Source: a virus
Direction: 5' to 3' (one strand)
DNA length: 55,345 nucleotides
Virus record (IMG/VR): IMGVR_UViG_3300044971_001115
Location: 1-55,345 of that record
Positions 16,701-24,700 of the stretch are shown one piece after another. The stretch's first letter is position 1. Every line of letters begins with the position of its first letter. A model generated the notes under the pieces. It did not search any database. It saw only the letters and a program-made list of their open reading frames with translations, and had not been told where the DNA came from. The position numbers and the translations under genes are program-made.

Positions 16701-18712
16701 AAGATGTAGTCCCTGAAGCCCCTAAGGTAGAAGAAAACCCATACCTAGCAAAAAGTAGAGGCCCTATCCGTAATGAAAGGGATGCTGCTTATAGAGCCGG
16801 AATGGAAAAAGAGGCAAAATCAAAGCCAATAGTTTCTAGGTTGATGGAGCTTTTGAATTTAAATGTATCTGAAGTAACAGACATTCAGGATCAAATCAAT
16901 AAGGGCGACTGGAAACATGAAAACGGATCATACTCCGAGGCTAAATCCGGAGCCTTCTCGAAATACAACAAAATTCTTGTTGAATTTGGTGAATATGAGC
17001 CTAGTAGTTCTACATACCTAAAGAACGGCGAGACTGGTCTAGCCACTTGGTTGTCCGACGAACTAGGAATGGATATAAAAGATCTTGAGATTAAACAAAG
17101 AACATTAAAATCAGGATCAACTAGACCTACTCAAAAATTTGGATCACCAAAAACATTCAATTCAAGCCTCCGACCGCTACTAAACGGTGCAGACTATTAC
17201 TACGTAGATACAGATGCCCTGGCTTTCTATATTTACCCAAACGAGGACCTAAAAAAGGCCGTGCTAGAGCAGATAAAAAACGGTGACCTAACCTGGACAG
17301 GCGGAAAAGCTGGTAAAAGTGCTATGTCCGTATCTGTAGATAAGCCTAAGTACGCATTTAAATTGGAAACTAGTCCAGATCGTAAAACACGCACCTGGGT
17401 GTTCGACGGCACCGAAGAAAATAAGAAAGAATTTAAAGAGTATATAAAGAAAACATACAAGCAAGATCAGGGGTCTAAGGTAAAAGCCCCTAAGGGCTCT
17501 GACTTCAGTGCAATTGGCTATTCCAAGATGGACTCGATTAAAGACTTCCTAGATCCTGCAAACGGTGCCGTCCTTTCTATTGGAGATACAACAACTAATG
17601 AAGAAGGAAAGTCTGTCACTGTTGATGAGGACTTCTTCTTACCGAATAACTTTATAACCTACCAAGAACCTAGAGCTGTCCTCCGTAGGTTCGGATCTCT
17701 TGCAATCCCCCCGACTGACCAGGAGTCGCTCGACCCTGCAGAAGTGGCAGAGATGAAGTTCGACTGGATAGAAAAGAATAAAAGCAGGTTCATATATGCC
17801 AATTCAGCAAAAATCGAGGAGCTGGCACTAAAAAAGGCTGCTGAACTTGGGTACACCAGCCCTAGAGACAGAACTCTATACACGGAAGGAACCGTGCAGT
17901 CTGTGCTCAACTATGTGAATGCAGATAATAAAATTGTAGTTAGTGATTTCCTAGACTACGTATATAAAAACTACCCAGAGAAATATAAAAATACTGAAAG
18001 ATACGAACAACTTAAGAAATATTCAGAATTTGACTCTAAGTTAGATGCATATGCTAAGGATGTTGCAAAAGCAAACGTTACCGTAGCAATCGACGGTTTA
18101 GACCTGATTAGTGTATTAGAAGACGGACGACTTAAGAATCAGTTTGAAACCGGGACTAGTGGCGGGTCATATTTTCCAGATATAAGAATAAAAAACGAAT
18201 TAAATATCTCTGGCACCCCGATAGACGCCTCAAATGAAAAAAGACCTATTTTTGGACACCTAACTACATTTGAAGACTCAAAACTTCCTAAAGATCCTAG
18301 ATCTAAGAAGAACATCTTGCACGTGGCTAGCTCTTTCACTAAAGGATACGGATCCTTTAAAGTAATTATGAAATCTTCAGTTAAAGAAAGAACTACATTT
18401 ACAGCTGGAGACTCAATGGGCGGTAGTCAAATTGCTCAGGTGGTATCTCCAAATGTTGACCGAAAAGCTATGAAACTAGCCGGCTTTGTGGCAGACCCAT
18501 ATACTGCCCTAAACTACACTCCCGAGTCGGTAGCAGGGTACTATGTAGAAGCCCAGATCCACGGCGGAGTTAGTCTCTCCGACATCGAGAGAATCATTTA
18601 TGTAGGCGAGGACTCTGACGAGATATTACAACTTGTGAAAGCTAAGCTAGGAGAGCTAGGTCTAAGTATCCCACTTGAAATTCTTAAATTAGCTCAGGTA
18701 TCGAAGGAATAA
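7733..18712 (+). CDS. Giant polyvalent protein: multiple ADP-ribosyltransferase domains, kinase and ParB-like domains (3659 aa)
   Basis: Domains read in order. Residues 38-120: module shared with the 2642-aa protein (GANKGFWR at 38-45). About 205-535: ART-like unit with R279 and E340. About 555-750: HipA/PI-kinase-like kinase with K585, NWD at 676-678, DN at 685-686 and metal Asp D699. About 930-1280: second copy of the first unit with R1011. Residues 1442-1478: acidic helical module. About 1590-1800: ART with R1669 and E1764/E1766. About 1885-1995: ParB-like with GHHR at 1954-1957. About 2115-2270: Arr-like ART (FYHAT at 2125-2129). About 2290-2510: ART with R2393, SASTS at 2430-2434 and E2481/E2483. 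About 2690-2760: degenerate ParB-like. About 2790-2970: ART with R2853, SSTT at 2883-2886 and E2937/E2939. About 3440-3640: DUF3626-like end. Lying between portal and protease, it is probably packaged and injected (inference). Confidence 0.85.
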   Translation: MSEYLRKILGAGKTPLIKSQPLAALTADAGPDIPGGEGANKGFWRKQLRDPRTKQFIPMDAFIICTINVPGVGIFKATGQFKGNKKIGIATIRVAGNKNVPDGDYQVPHTDVLGAAEGMIKQKDLDRVLDKADGVIDDPKNILPPGTPMAGESVKAPVALKKAIDGEEALSKIKGEAALVAKEDGRFPIARGAGDIKTAAKRQYAGVFEALKKEQPDLVKDFNSFDEFWAYADKNIAIDASQRWADSVDEIPELTKATNRIYARDVLGMEPDGLITFYRNSINHHNDPNKAAAGYISLDQRMAWNYNSDKEQSGQDGRYIVRVKPDEVLGLLGYSRVPDEYGVVVGMDVTSQEGRYERVGDLAWSPLNPLMDPTKTQMSGGGDSWFRQFRPASSFDFPVLDSKPFEAGESWSDFYKQFNMQKGDIPKKYDELFGEGAFDQDFPDSRGVPNYSRFVNNAFTEKGGKYAFDPLYLSTEFPMSSATSMEPNKNDELDLGLKFLSTIQELSGIPFMVHRSHDKSDPRLKVKEAKTKKPKAVKEAAKEVETPVGSVVKDLTGFTKVSDQLGSNKGGLYKDPITGQQFYVKFGDKARIENEALASDIYKLAGINATDLQIGTLDGKDVIYSPWIEGTSKDVKDKIIHLASTVNERETKTDPKIKASVEEAQRGFAVDAWLANWDAVGSAYDNLVFDKDGKPLRVDPGGALLYRARGELKGDAFGDEVTELDTFTQYSGTPLAGNTALELFRSMPRRRKFESAKIVHKITPEQIEQLVDSRISDPETRKVLKDRLIARRQNIIERFSLEGLVSDKQEKDGDSYVDKVYYDDIRRSEELMAPGGPGGPRISTDAGDTSGYLDRYFDDNAPLVDEVDGNDIKEILQATVVKDMVNTVNKEEGNDSSANEVFRRGLYGTLVAQHNIVYSELKSEDSDFANQFPTFNSYFKYVTEELAISDKLLVGDVNNSLASDYKKEAEHAQSWSTYFSPEKMALQKKINRKYAEKILKLNPDGKIRIYRNANSQVFKYDTPEAALAGYWSFDRNFAWAFNSNQTERSANRSSYAGRYSALISVNEITGIIGMMHVTDYETYKTDNVLDEMPLSILPNEVLRGVLSDQKYHGRTRDLTLQSGATPRVVQTMAAGTTQWRNNRTAPYVLFNPVPFNLDELKSKAKEKGIDLDNVIDPSNGKPRSLERFLTELPDGRHQIDLFGASDDNSYDLGIYGTDRMSDFQKLMYLQTQLDVPLIVNNFAKDADAHKVETDQFYGAADPMVQKLEPARIQKFITVPEPTLDPGAVLSEADLSAVKKKKDYLDTALDVSKQFTAGDNQAPFNMLDLAAKGRADVVNDYRQQIQDIYDVANAKVSADKEAVATKAADYIQSKIKSAKDSIFTYEQSLKNDPTAKDWAPGAIKDQEEIIAELESGYDRTTNPGHEPVKTRITDLADYYLQTYDPEGSIREKLFSGASEQEVVSALENTPLWKERKAAFEAAGGDTANEWDLVFSDNDSALAAVKSAFAKDSRLSDEENETNRKSALEELRNGGLPVDAPATEPVVETPAVEAPEVKTEALGWDSLGGPTEGRGESELLDNLVDGDFLDVEAIKDGDVPRNFDLDDLIEEQAKSVRYYKGAGFRYMNNLLRLGQSDEPDDLMDKLNKSIADVDELIDTYGDVYTETTVFRGMIDMGRFKETDPPTIVEILESAKPGDILSDPGYTAATTNRSIAIREYGLGRGLSDEVTINASQEQWVPTVFFAIKLPEGSKALGLPLDTNYGREDEVVLPRGAQLKINAIRRVPQVDADGEETGRFNYFVDAENIPSEESKEEPATGKQKNQLIRLYNNVESTEDKEAIFEAVKDENLTAARAKELLEADYSPKPAPEVPKEMAERFFNPKYGAGDSKTDVAMLPIDEVEKYIVQDRAGKDSWGASSDATIEKITEELKNGGSIRDPLVIDFDDENNWGALAEGHHRLIAARKAGLKYVPVRILRAQGRNVSFKNKGKGAPLTFSAGPDKFGYVPGAAHASLFDQFAEKKPETKVKKLGNEPNVKASDEKVDMLISKISRLKIEDVEKLKEAIKNGTLTNELADELSSKAPGSLDILNDPVMLKAILKKHVGDSVTADDMQDLVDGKRTQDGYGFYHATNRELKVGDIIRPTESFAASASHGGLSFDIKKEMSPEEWEKKRAFAKLDGGQGVKGLSFYIARAAEMKGEPDGMGYFYRVKPVGTLSAFPSLEPEWVTDEGWEIVHVVGRASINDTRVDDRIHFDEDTDTLWHDNPEEYNSPDYGKRKTDDIIDTSSGDMPVLNQIIKTESTNEVGKGNTTLSADFDYVSYRKFDSSYLDEDEIEAITEYRAGGYAQINELLRTARLRNSEVPEEKVQKWIDTLDSAIDTWGSPMGGSVRNVVYRGQVLSGGSAPEVGEADMTEVINRLSPGMILEDRGFLSASTSPTIAYKEFGPGLYERGAVKGDTVFWAINVPEDVKGLFSPQDIGIAAEKEVIFHRNSKLAIKGVRKIVGQDDHARYFIEADMLAPESELIPKTREESSESSPELAETLAEIAKNREEPESTEPPKSAENGPSIWGRINLRNIKDSFKYIADDPEFSDLVKQYSGSDEDIDKLKEILTEKGLNKKNEVSDPYSKFTSAAEKEYKKIDPNLDTETGIAPASPYGGIEDSGLGTTGYVDSSSVLDALGKDGWTFNNDDSARAAVKKRISEEGFTSPVVLIYDRGAKTFSLKNLEADSDRIIAAQDLKRSTPVVVEMGGMSSNPRFFGAMYTPKNLKPTEAIKEDYPDVSGIPDLPTPSRSKEEKDAIEAYQKWGFYDLKTHMDSPYGHPDKSKEEREDLDKVVDNLDKLTSTEPIPDGTTLYRGVDLSNDPEWYEYFSELKAGDRLLTPTRFSSTTLDPIIADEYSVPLSRIKTDPENTKSVVIKITTGEGATGAAFENDKTLFSREKEVLLPLTANIEVTKVEKDSDGVIRVEGVYSKTPKVEKQIEEGGGFTLTPDPEDVVPEAPKVEENPYLAKSRGPIRNERDAAYRAGMEKEAKSKPIVSRLMELLNLNVSEVTDIQDQINKGDWKHENGSYSEAKSGAFSKYNKILVEFGEYEPSSSTYLKNGETGLATWLSDELGMDIKDLEIKQRTLKSGSTRPTQKFGSPKTFNSSLRPLLNGADYYYVDTDALAFYIYPNEDLKKAVLEQIKNGDLTWTGGKAGKSAMSVSVDKPKYAFKLETSPDRKTRTWVFDGTEENKKEFKEYIKKTYKQDQGSKVKAPKGSDFSAIGYSKMDSIKDFLDPANGAVLSIGDTTTNEEGKSVTVDEDFFLPNNFITYQEPRAVLRRFGSLAIPPTDQESLDPAEVAEMKFDWIEKNKSRFIYANSAKIEELALKKAAELGYTSPRDRTLYTEGTVQSVLNYVNADNKIVVSDFLDYVYKNYPEKYKNTERYEQLKKYSEFDSKLDAYAKDVAKANVTVAIDGLDLISVLEDGRLKNQFETGTSGGSYFPDIRIKNELNISGTPIDASNEKRPIFGHLTTFEDSKLPKDPRSKKNILHVASSFTKGYGSFKVIMKSSVKERTTFTAGDSMGGSQIAQVVSPNVDRKAMKLAGFVADPYTALNYTPESVAGYYVEAQIHGGVSLSDIERIIYVGEDSDEILQLVKAKLGELGLSIPLEILKLAQVSKE

Positions 18713-18714
18713 AA

Positions 18715-18909
18715 ATGTACGAAATTGGAAAACCAATTTTCAAAAAATCCAGCGGATCCGTCATTATTTTTGACGGACTCGATAAGGATAAAATGCCTCT
18801 TGCTCACATCAAAGACTTCAAAGGCGAAGAGTTTCAAGTTATGTACCTGGACTCGATTCTCGCACGCGGTTACTGGGAAGAGATTATTAATACCGAATCT
18901 GACGAGTAA
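18715..18909 (+). CDS. Small hypothetical protein (64 aa)
   Basis: This gene starts 2 nt after the giant gene, with GAAGGA just upstream of its ATG. The 64-aa product is mixed-charge and looks like a compact beta-rich domain (starting KPIFKKSSGSVIIFDG) with an acidic C-terminus (NTESDE). No Cys motif, signal or membrane segment is seen. The family is not recognised. Its coupling to the giant gene could indicate a chaperone or regulator for it, but there is no direct evidence. Confidence 0.65.
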   Translation: MYEIGKPIFKKSSGSVIIFDGLDKDKMPLAHIKDFKGEEFQVMYLDSILARGYWEEIINTESDE

Positions 18910-18911
18910 GG

Positions 18912-18923
18912 TACAATAAGATA
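18912..18923 (+). promoter_or_regulatory. -10 element placed for leaderless expression of the 648-aa gene
   Basis: TACAAT at 18912-18917, 6 nt, then ATG at 18924. The only purine-rich run (AAGG, 18908-18911) is 12 nt from the ATG, too far for normal use. The geometry is the same as at 1739, 3429 and 41233. Confidence 0.45.
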
Positions 18924-20870
18924 ATGGCAGAAGAAAAACCACAAAAATCAACTCTCGGCGATCGCATGAGCGACGTCGGTGGTATGCGTGTATACAGGGA
19001 CGGCAAATGGATCCCTCTTGAGCAGCTCTCTAAGAAACCTAAAGAAGAGCCTAAACCTAAGGTCCTAGTTAAGGACGACTCTGCCCCTAAAAAGAAACCA
19101 ATAACGGCGTCTAGTTACGCTCAAACAGTACTCCGCTCATCAGGCGGATTTGGTGCCCCTGCAGAGGTCTACGACCCTAAAAACGTACGAAAGGCCGTCA
19201 AAGCAGCGGGCCACCTAGTTCCTGAGGAACAAGACCTAGCCGATGCCCTACTGGAGATTGTTGCCAAGCACGGAAAGTTCAACGCCGACAATACCGGCGT
19301 CTGGGCTGGCTATGACTCTGCTGAAAAGAATGCAGAGAACGCTAAGATTGGCGTCAAGTGCGGCAACTGCGTATTTTTCAATTCACCTAACGGCTGCTCG
19401 ATTATTGACTCTGAAGTAGAAGAGGGCGGACTCTGCCGTTTCGCAGTTCTACCAGATGGCTCGGTTACTCCTCCTGCACTCACCGCTGATGCAGATTACG
19501 GAGACGAGTGCCCTCCTGCAACTCAGGACATCGTTCTAAACATCAATAACCGACAGAAAGCTATTGACAATGTCGGCTATGGCCCGCTAAACCCAGAGGA
19601 ACCTAACGACGAGTTCTGGGGAGAAAAGGCAGATCGCTGGAACATCGACCCAGTAGAGGCCAAGAAGAGCATCTGCGGCAACTGCGTCTTCTTTGACCGT
19701 CGCCCGAAGACCCTAGACTGCATTGAGACCGGACTTGCAGAAGGCGGCTCCGGAGAGCAGAGTGCCTGGGACTCAATTGACCAGGCTGAGCTTGGTTACT
19801 GCACCGCTCTAGACTTTAAGTGTGCTGCTAGCCGTACCTGTAACGCGTGGGCAGCGGGCGGCCCTATCACTGAAGACGCAGTCAAAGCTGGCGGCTACGG
19901 TGTAGGAGAGGACATTGATGCCCAGGTTCACAAATTCTTCAACAAGCCTGTCTACGATCTACCAAAAGGCCTAAAGAACTACACCGAAGAGGCTGACGAA
20001 GACTATGAATATGACGTACGTTTGGACGACCTAATCCCAACTCAGCGTACCGTTAACATGCGTCGCGTTGAAGACGTAATGGGCTCTGATAAGCCAATCG
20101 TAGTTTGGATCAACGAAGACGGGGAGCCAGAAATTGTTGACGGCCACCACCGTTCAGTTGCCTATCGACTAGATGGCAGCGACACCATCCGAGCCAAGGC
20201 CTACAAGACGCCTGGATTTGTGGCTACTGCTGGATCAAAGCCTGCTCCAAAGAAAGACCGCATCAAAGGCTCCGACAAGAACAAAAAAGGTTCTGCAGCA
20301 TCTGGCCGCAAGATCACGTTCTCTAAGGCCGTCGAGACATCTCTAAAGGAAAAGGTCAAGTCCCACAATGAGAGCGTCTCTGCTGATGGTAAAAAAGTAA
20401 CTCTTTCTATGCTCAAGGCAGTCTACCGCCGTGGTGCGGGTGCTTTCTCTACCAGCCACCGCCCAGACCAGAACCGCAACTCCTGGGCTATGGGCCGCGT
20501 TAACGCTTACCTACGTCTAGTTAAGTCTGGCAAGCCTGACAACGCTAAGTACACCACCGACAACGACCTACTCCCTAAGTCTCACGCAAGATCTACCAGA
20601 GCTTCAATAGTTGCGTCTGCTGCTTTCGAGGATGACTACGAGTCCGAGCTGTCTGTAGTGCTATTGCCAGAAACAGAGTATACTAGTAAAGAGCAAGCGA
20701 TTCTTTCTCTAGCCGAGTTTTCTGGCGTTGGCTATGAAATCATGCCAGCACTAAATGCTGCATGGGCCAGAGCCGAATTGGCCGGAGAAAACTCTTTTGA
20801 GAGAGCCAAAGACCTTGCTACATCTCTGCACGAAAGCCGAGATGCCGAACTACTTCCTAAGGAGTTTTAA
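18924..20870 (+). CDS. Cysteine-cluster and ParB-like domain cargo protein (648 aa)
   Basis: A basic N-terminal region with YRDGKW near residue 25 precedes two Cys modules. The first is C146-x2-C149-x8-C158-x12-C171, starting CGNCVFF. The second starts C251-x2-C254 (again CGNCVFF) and continues with C266, C293, C300 and C306. The spacing recalls HiPIP-type iron-sulfur or zinc sites. A ParB-like segment follows, with GHHR at 407-410 in a DGHHRSVAYRLDG context. A Lys-rich linker then leads to a helical domain (LKAVYRRGAGAF then WAMGRVNAYL, about 495-545) of a type common in phage head operons. The C-terminus is acidic and helical. It probably belongs to the packaged effector set; metal content and DNA action are inferred. 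Confidence 0.75.
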   Translation: MAEEKPQKSTLGDRMSDVGGMRVYRDGKWIPLEQLSKKPKEEPKPKVLVKDDSAPKKKPITASSYAQTVLRSSGGFGAPAEVYDPKNVRKAVKAAGHLVPEEQDLADALLEIVAKHGKFNADNTGVWAGYDSAEKNAENAKIGVKCGNCVFFNSPNGCSIIDSEVEEGGLCRFAVLPDGSVTPPALTADADYGDECPPATQDIVLNINNRQKAIDNVGYGPLNPEEPNDEFWGEKADRWNIDPVEAKKSICGNCVFFDRRPKTLDCIETGLAEGGSGEQSAWDSIDQAELGYCTALDFKCAASRTCNAWAAGGPITEDAVKAGGYGVGEDIDAQVHKFFNKPVYDLPKGLKNYTEEADEDYEYDVRLDDLIPTQRTVNMRRVEDVMGSDKPIVVWINEDGEPEIVDGHHRSVAYRLDGSDTIRAKAYKTPGFVATAGSKPAPKKDRIKGSDKNKKGSAASGRKITFSKAVETSLKEKVKSHNESVSADGKKVTLSMLKAVYRRGAGAFSTSHRPDQNRNSWAMGRVNAYLRLVKSGKPDNAKYTTDNDLLPKSHARSTRASIVASAAFEDDYESELSVVLLPETEYTSKEQAILSLAEFSGVGYEIMPALNAAWARAELAGENSFERAKDLATSLHESRDAELLPKEF

Positions 20871-21691
20871 TGTCGAATCTAGAATTCACCTCTAAATTTC
20901 ACAAGCGGGTGTCAATGATGTTTGACTCCGAAAAAGCTAGTGAAGTTATAGACGAGTTTGACAATCTAGACCCTAGAGAAGCAAACATCTTCTACCGTGC
21001 ATTTACAGCCGAACCGGGTACACCCGAGCACCTACACTCTGTTACACGAGTTAAGGCACTTGTTGCTTCTGGTTTTGTTTCCAACGAGCTAGCAAGTATC
21101 ACCAATGATGGTGCGATTAGCTCTGCTCGCGAAGATGCCGAGCGTTCATACATGCTTTCCCGAGAGGCCCTACTTGACGTCATCTCTGACCAAAAAGTCA
21201 GCAATGATGTGCTTACTAATCCTTACGATGAAGATGGACTTCTATCTCGCATGGTTATCCGCGGGAACACTAAAGAAGAGATTCTCAACTACCTGAATAG
21301 CAAACTATTCTTCCAGGCAGCCAAAGAACTAGCCGAGGCTGGCCCAGATGAAGAAACCACACTAGCCGGTCAGGAAGCTATTCTTCGCTTTACTGGTCTC
21401 ATGGAGGCTATTGACAACCTAGAGGATCCAGTTGAGCCAGCTGACTTTAAGGCTAATGCTAAACAGTTGGTTGCTTCGTATGACGAAGACGGCACCATTG
21501 CGTCCATGATTGACAGCGGAGCGTCCTCTGACGAAATTCTAGAAGCTTTCTCGCAGAATGAAAAATGGTCGGATGACCTATATAACTACATCACTCGCTT
21601 AGAAGTGAATATTCGAACTGCAGCCCAGAAACAAAAGTGGGGCAATACAGAAGTAGTTTTGTATGCTCTAAAAGACCTAGACAGTCTATAG
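20870..21691 (+). CDS. Acidic helical protein with two copies of a YDxDG module (273 aa)
   Basis: The ATG overlaps the previous stop (TAATG), and AAGGAG lies upstream. The 273-aa protein is acidic and predicted all-helical. It contains two copies of a ~35-residue module beginning YDEDG at residues 119 and 204, with pattern YDEDGxxxxMxxxGxxxxEIL. The same module occurs in the 3659-aa protein (from Y1442) and the 2642-aa protein (from F1495). Sharing a module with both giants suggests an adaptor or scaffold that gathers them, for example during loading into the head. No enzyme motif is seen. Confidence 0.7.
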   Translation: MSNLEFTSKFHKRVSMMFDSEKASEVIDEFDNLDPREANIFYRAFTAEPGTPEHLHSVTRVKALVASGFVSNELASITNDGAISSAREDAERSYMLSREALLDVISDQKVSNDVLTNPYDEDGLLSRMVIRGNTKEEILNYLNSKLFFQAAKELAEAGPDEETTLAGQEAILRFTGLMEAIDNLEDPVEPADFKANAKQLVASYDEDGTIASMIDSGASSDEILEAFSQNEKWSDDLYNYITRLEVNIRTAAQKQKWGNTEVVLYALKDLDSL

Positions 21692-21718
21692 CTCCGAATC
21701 ATACCCGAAAAACAACTG

Positions 21719-21746
21719 TAAAATTACTAGTAAGGAATCTTACTAG
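21719..21746. promoter_or_regulatory. TAAAAT box and 8-bp hairpin before the 2642-aa gene
   Basis: TAAAAT at 21719-21724 could be a -10. It is followed by a perfect hairpin, CTAGTAAG (21727-21734) with CTTACTAG (21739-21746), loop GAAT. No strong T run follows. The word GTAAAATTACTA here also occurs at 35175-35186, upstream of the capsid gene, hinting at a common control element. Confidence 0.35.
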
Positions 21747-21781
21747 ATTATTGCCGATTTGCTCCTATAAGAAGGACCTCG

Positions 21782-24700
21782 ATGTTAGAGAAACTCACTG
21801 CCCTCCTAGCCGCATTTAACGACGGTGCCAACAAAGGCTTCTGGCGTTTCCAGTGGCGTGACCGTCTTGGCCGTTGGGCCGAGATGGGCCGTGGTGTTCT
21901 TGGTAAGCTTCGTCTAAAAGATGGCTCGATCGTCTCTGTTCGTGGTGTGTTCGTCGGTGGTACCGAGAACCCTGGCTTTGGTCGCGTTCTAGTTGAAGGT
22001 CAGTCTGACAAAGGCATTCCAGACGGTATCTATAAGTTTGCTTCTGGTAACGGTGAAACATTTGAAGGTCTTATTCCTGAAGAAGACCTAATCCGTCAGG
22101 GCCTACTTCCTGAGGGAGGTGCCGCTAAGAAGGACATTTTTGGAAACTCTGTTGGCGAGCGTCTAGACAAAGACATCCAGGACTTAGAAACAATCAGTCG
22201 CGAAGACATTACCGACGAAGACCGCAAGCTTGCCACTGAAACTCCTGACGAGCGTCAGAAGGCCATCATCGAGGAAGAGCGTGCAAAGTCTCCTGTTGCT
22301 AAACTTCCTGCTGGTACAGAGTCTGACCCGGACCAGCTTGCCAAGGCTCTAGAAGATGCTGGTGTTACCCCTAAGGCCGAAACTCCTCCTAGTCCAAAGG
22401 TCGACCGTGCTACTGATGGTTGGCTTCGCGGAGCTCGGGAAGAGGGCGAGCCAATCTACTGGATGTCTTACAACCAGGGCACTGGAAAGCACAGCCTAAA
22501 CGAGGGTCACATCATTGATGGCTACGTTTATAAAGGTAAATACAACCAGTTCACTGACCAAGGCCTAGAGGGTGTTGGCAGTGTTGACGACCTAATTGCA
22601 ACTAGAAAAAATAAAAATTCTGGACTTGTAGACATTTATCGCGGAAACATTCCTGCTATCGAAGACGAGAATGGTAAGTTCCGTAAGGCAGAAACTAGCG
22701 ACATCTTTAGGATTGAACGCGAGCAGGATGCTGCTAAAGCTGCTCAGCCGCCTACTCCTCCTCCATCAGACAAGGTAGCCCCGGCTGCCCCTCCAGCAGG
22801 GCCTCCTTCAGATGGCGGCGAGAAGTTCCTACCTGCCCCTCCAGAGCCAGGTGCTCCTGCAGAGCCAAGCAAGGCTGAGATTCCACCTGCCCCTAGTGCA
22901 CTTGATGGTTTGGACCCTTACACCCGTGGCGTCGTATCCAACATTATTGACGGGGCTCAGGGTCAGACCCCCAAACAAATCAACAAAAGCCTGAAGAAGC
23001 TTCACGACCTGGCAAGCAAGCCGGACTCAAACCGAGACGGCCTAAAGGTCGCTATCGACGAGCTCTCTAAACTTGTAACAGACAAAGGTGGAGTTCCATT
23101 TGTTCCAGGCGGAGAAGACGAAAACAACTTCGGGTTCAAAGAAACTACTGACGACTTTGACAAGCAGAATGGCCAGCAACGCTGGGAGAAGGACTACGAA
23201 GGTGGTCAGACTCTTCTAGAGGTTGTCAAGGGTGACGACGGCACGTACGAAGCTATTGCATATAGTGGAAACGACAACGGTGCCTGGGCACGAGAAGACC
23301 TACTACCTGTTACAGACGGTAAGGGCATCTTTAAGGAAGCTGACAAGCTAATCAATGACAACATTGAAGCTGAAGCTAAAAACGATGCTCTAGTTGAAAA
23401 AGCTATCCAGGACGCAATGGACGGCAAGCCAGTTAGTGCTGACGAGATTATTAAGAAGAGTTCCCCTACTCCTGTAGGCCGAGGCGGCTTCAACTTCGAA
23501 GAAGATGAAGAGCAGCCAGCTACTGCACCTAAGACTTCTAAATCTAAGAAGAAGCCTGAAACAGAAACTACTTCTCCAGCGACTGCAAAAGGCCCTGTTA
23601 AGCAGGAACCTATCACTCCTGAAGAGCTTGATGCTCTAGCACCGGCCGAGTCCTATGAAAAGTTCTTTGGCTTCTTACCTAGCGTAGAGCAGACTCGAAT
23701 TCTAAACTCTATCATCGTTGCTAAAAAGAAGACAGCCGTTCGTGCAGGTGCAGGTGCAGGTAAGACTACAACCTATATCGGTCTTTGTAAAGCTCTTATG
23801 GAGCTTGACCCTAATGCTCGCATTGCTCTACTACAGCTTAACCGCACTAACGCTGACGAGGCTGCAAAGTTAGTTCCATCGAACACAATTTCAAACACTA
23901 TTGATGCATATTTTGGCCGTCCGCACATCGTAAATATGGCTGCAGGCAAGACCGGAACAATGCGTGGCTCGGCAAATGACCCGCATGTTACTCGTTACAT
24001 GTCTAGGGAGTCTTGGCACATTTCTGGTGCAAAAGACCTAGGCAATCACTTCCTAATGGATGAAATGAACATTGGTGGAGAGAACTACGACATTAGCAAG
24101 GTTGCGGGTCTAGTTAGTAATGCTGTAGAGCTTTTCTGCCGTAGTACTGATCAAAAAATTGGCCCTCAGCATTTTAACGTTAAGACTAAAGCTAAAAAAG
24201 CTACAAAGACTGAAAAAGCAGTTGAGTCTGAAGATGTAGATATTCCAGACGAGCAGATGAAGAAGCTTCTTAGCTATGCCAATGCTTACTGGGAAGATCT
24301 AAATCACATACCAATTTGGGATGAGCGAGTGTCTTTCACAAAGAAAGATGGAACCCCTGGTAAGAAGTTTGCTAAGGGTGTTACAGCAATTAATCCTACT
24401 CACGCCTTCAAGATGTGGGCACTGACCGATCCTGATCTATCGAAGTTAAAGGCTGGCGATGGCAAGCCAATTACCCACCTGCTTCTAGACGAGGCTCAGG
24501 ACACTAACGCTGTATTTGAAAAAGTTATTAAGGACAACATAGATCGAGGCACTGCTCCGCTTATCGCAATGGTTGGTGACCGTGCTCAGTCTATCTACAA
24601 GTTCCGTGGTAGCCGTGATGCCCTAACTACCTTTGCAGAGAAACGAGCTGGTGCAAGCCTAACTCTCACTACTACTCGACGCTTTGGTGAAGACCTACTT

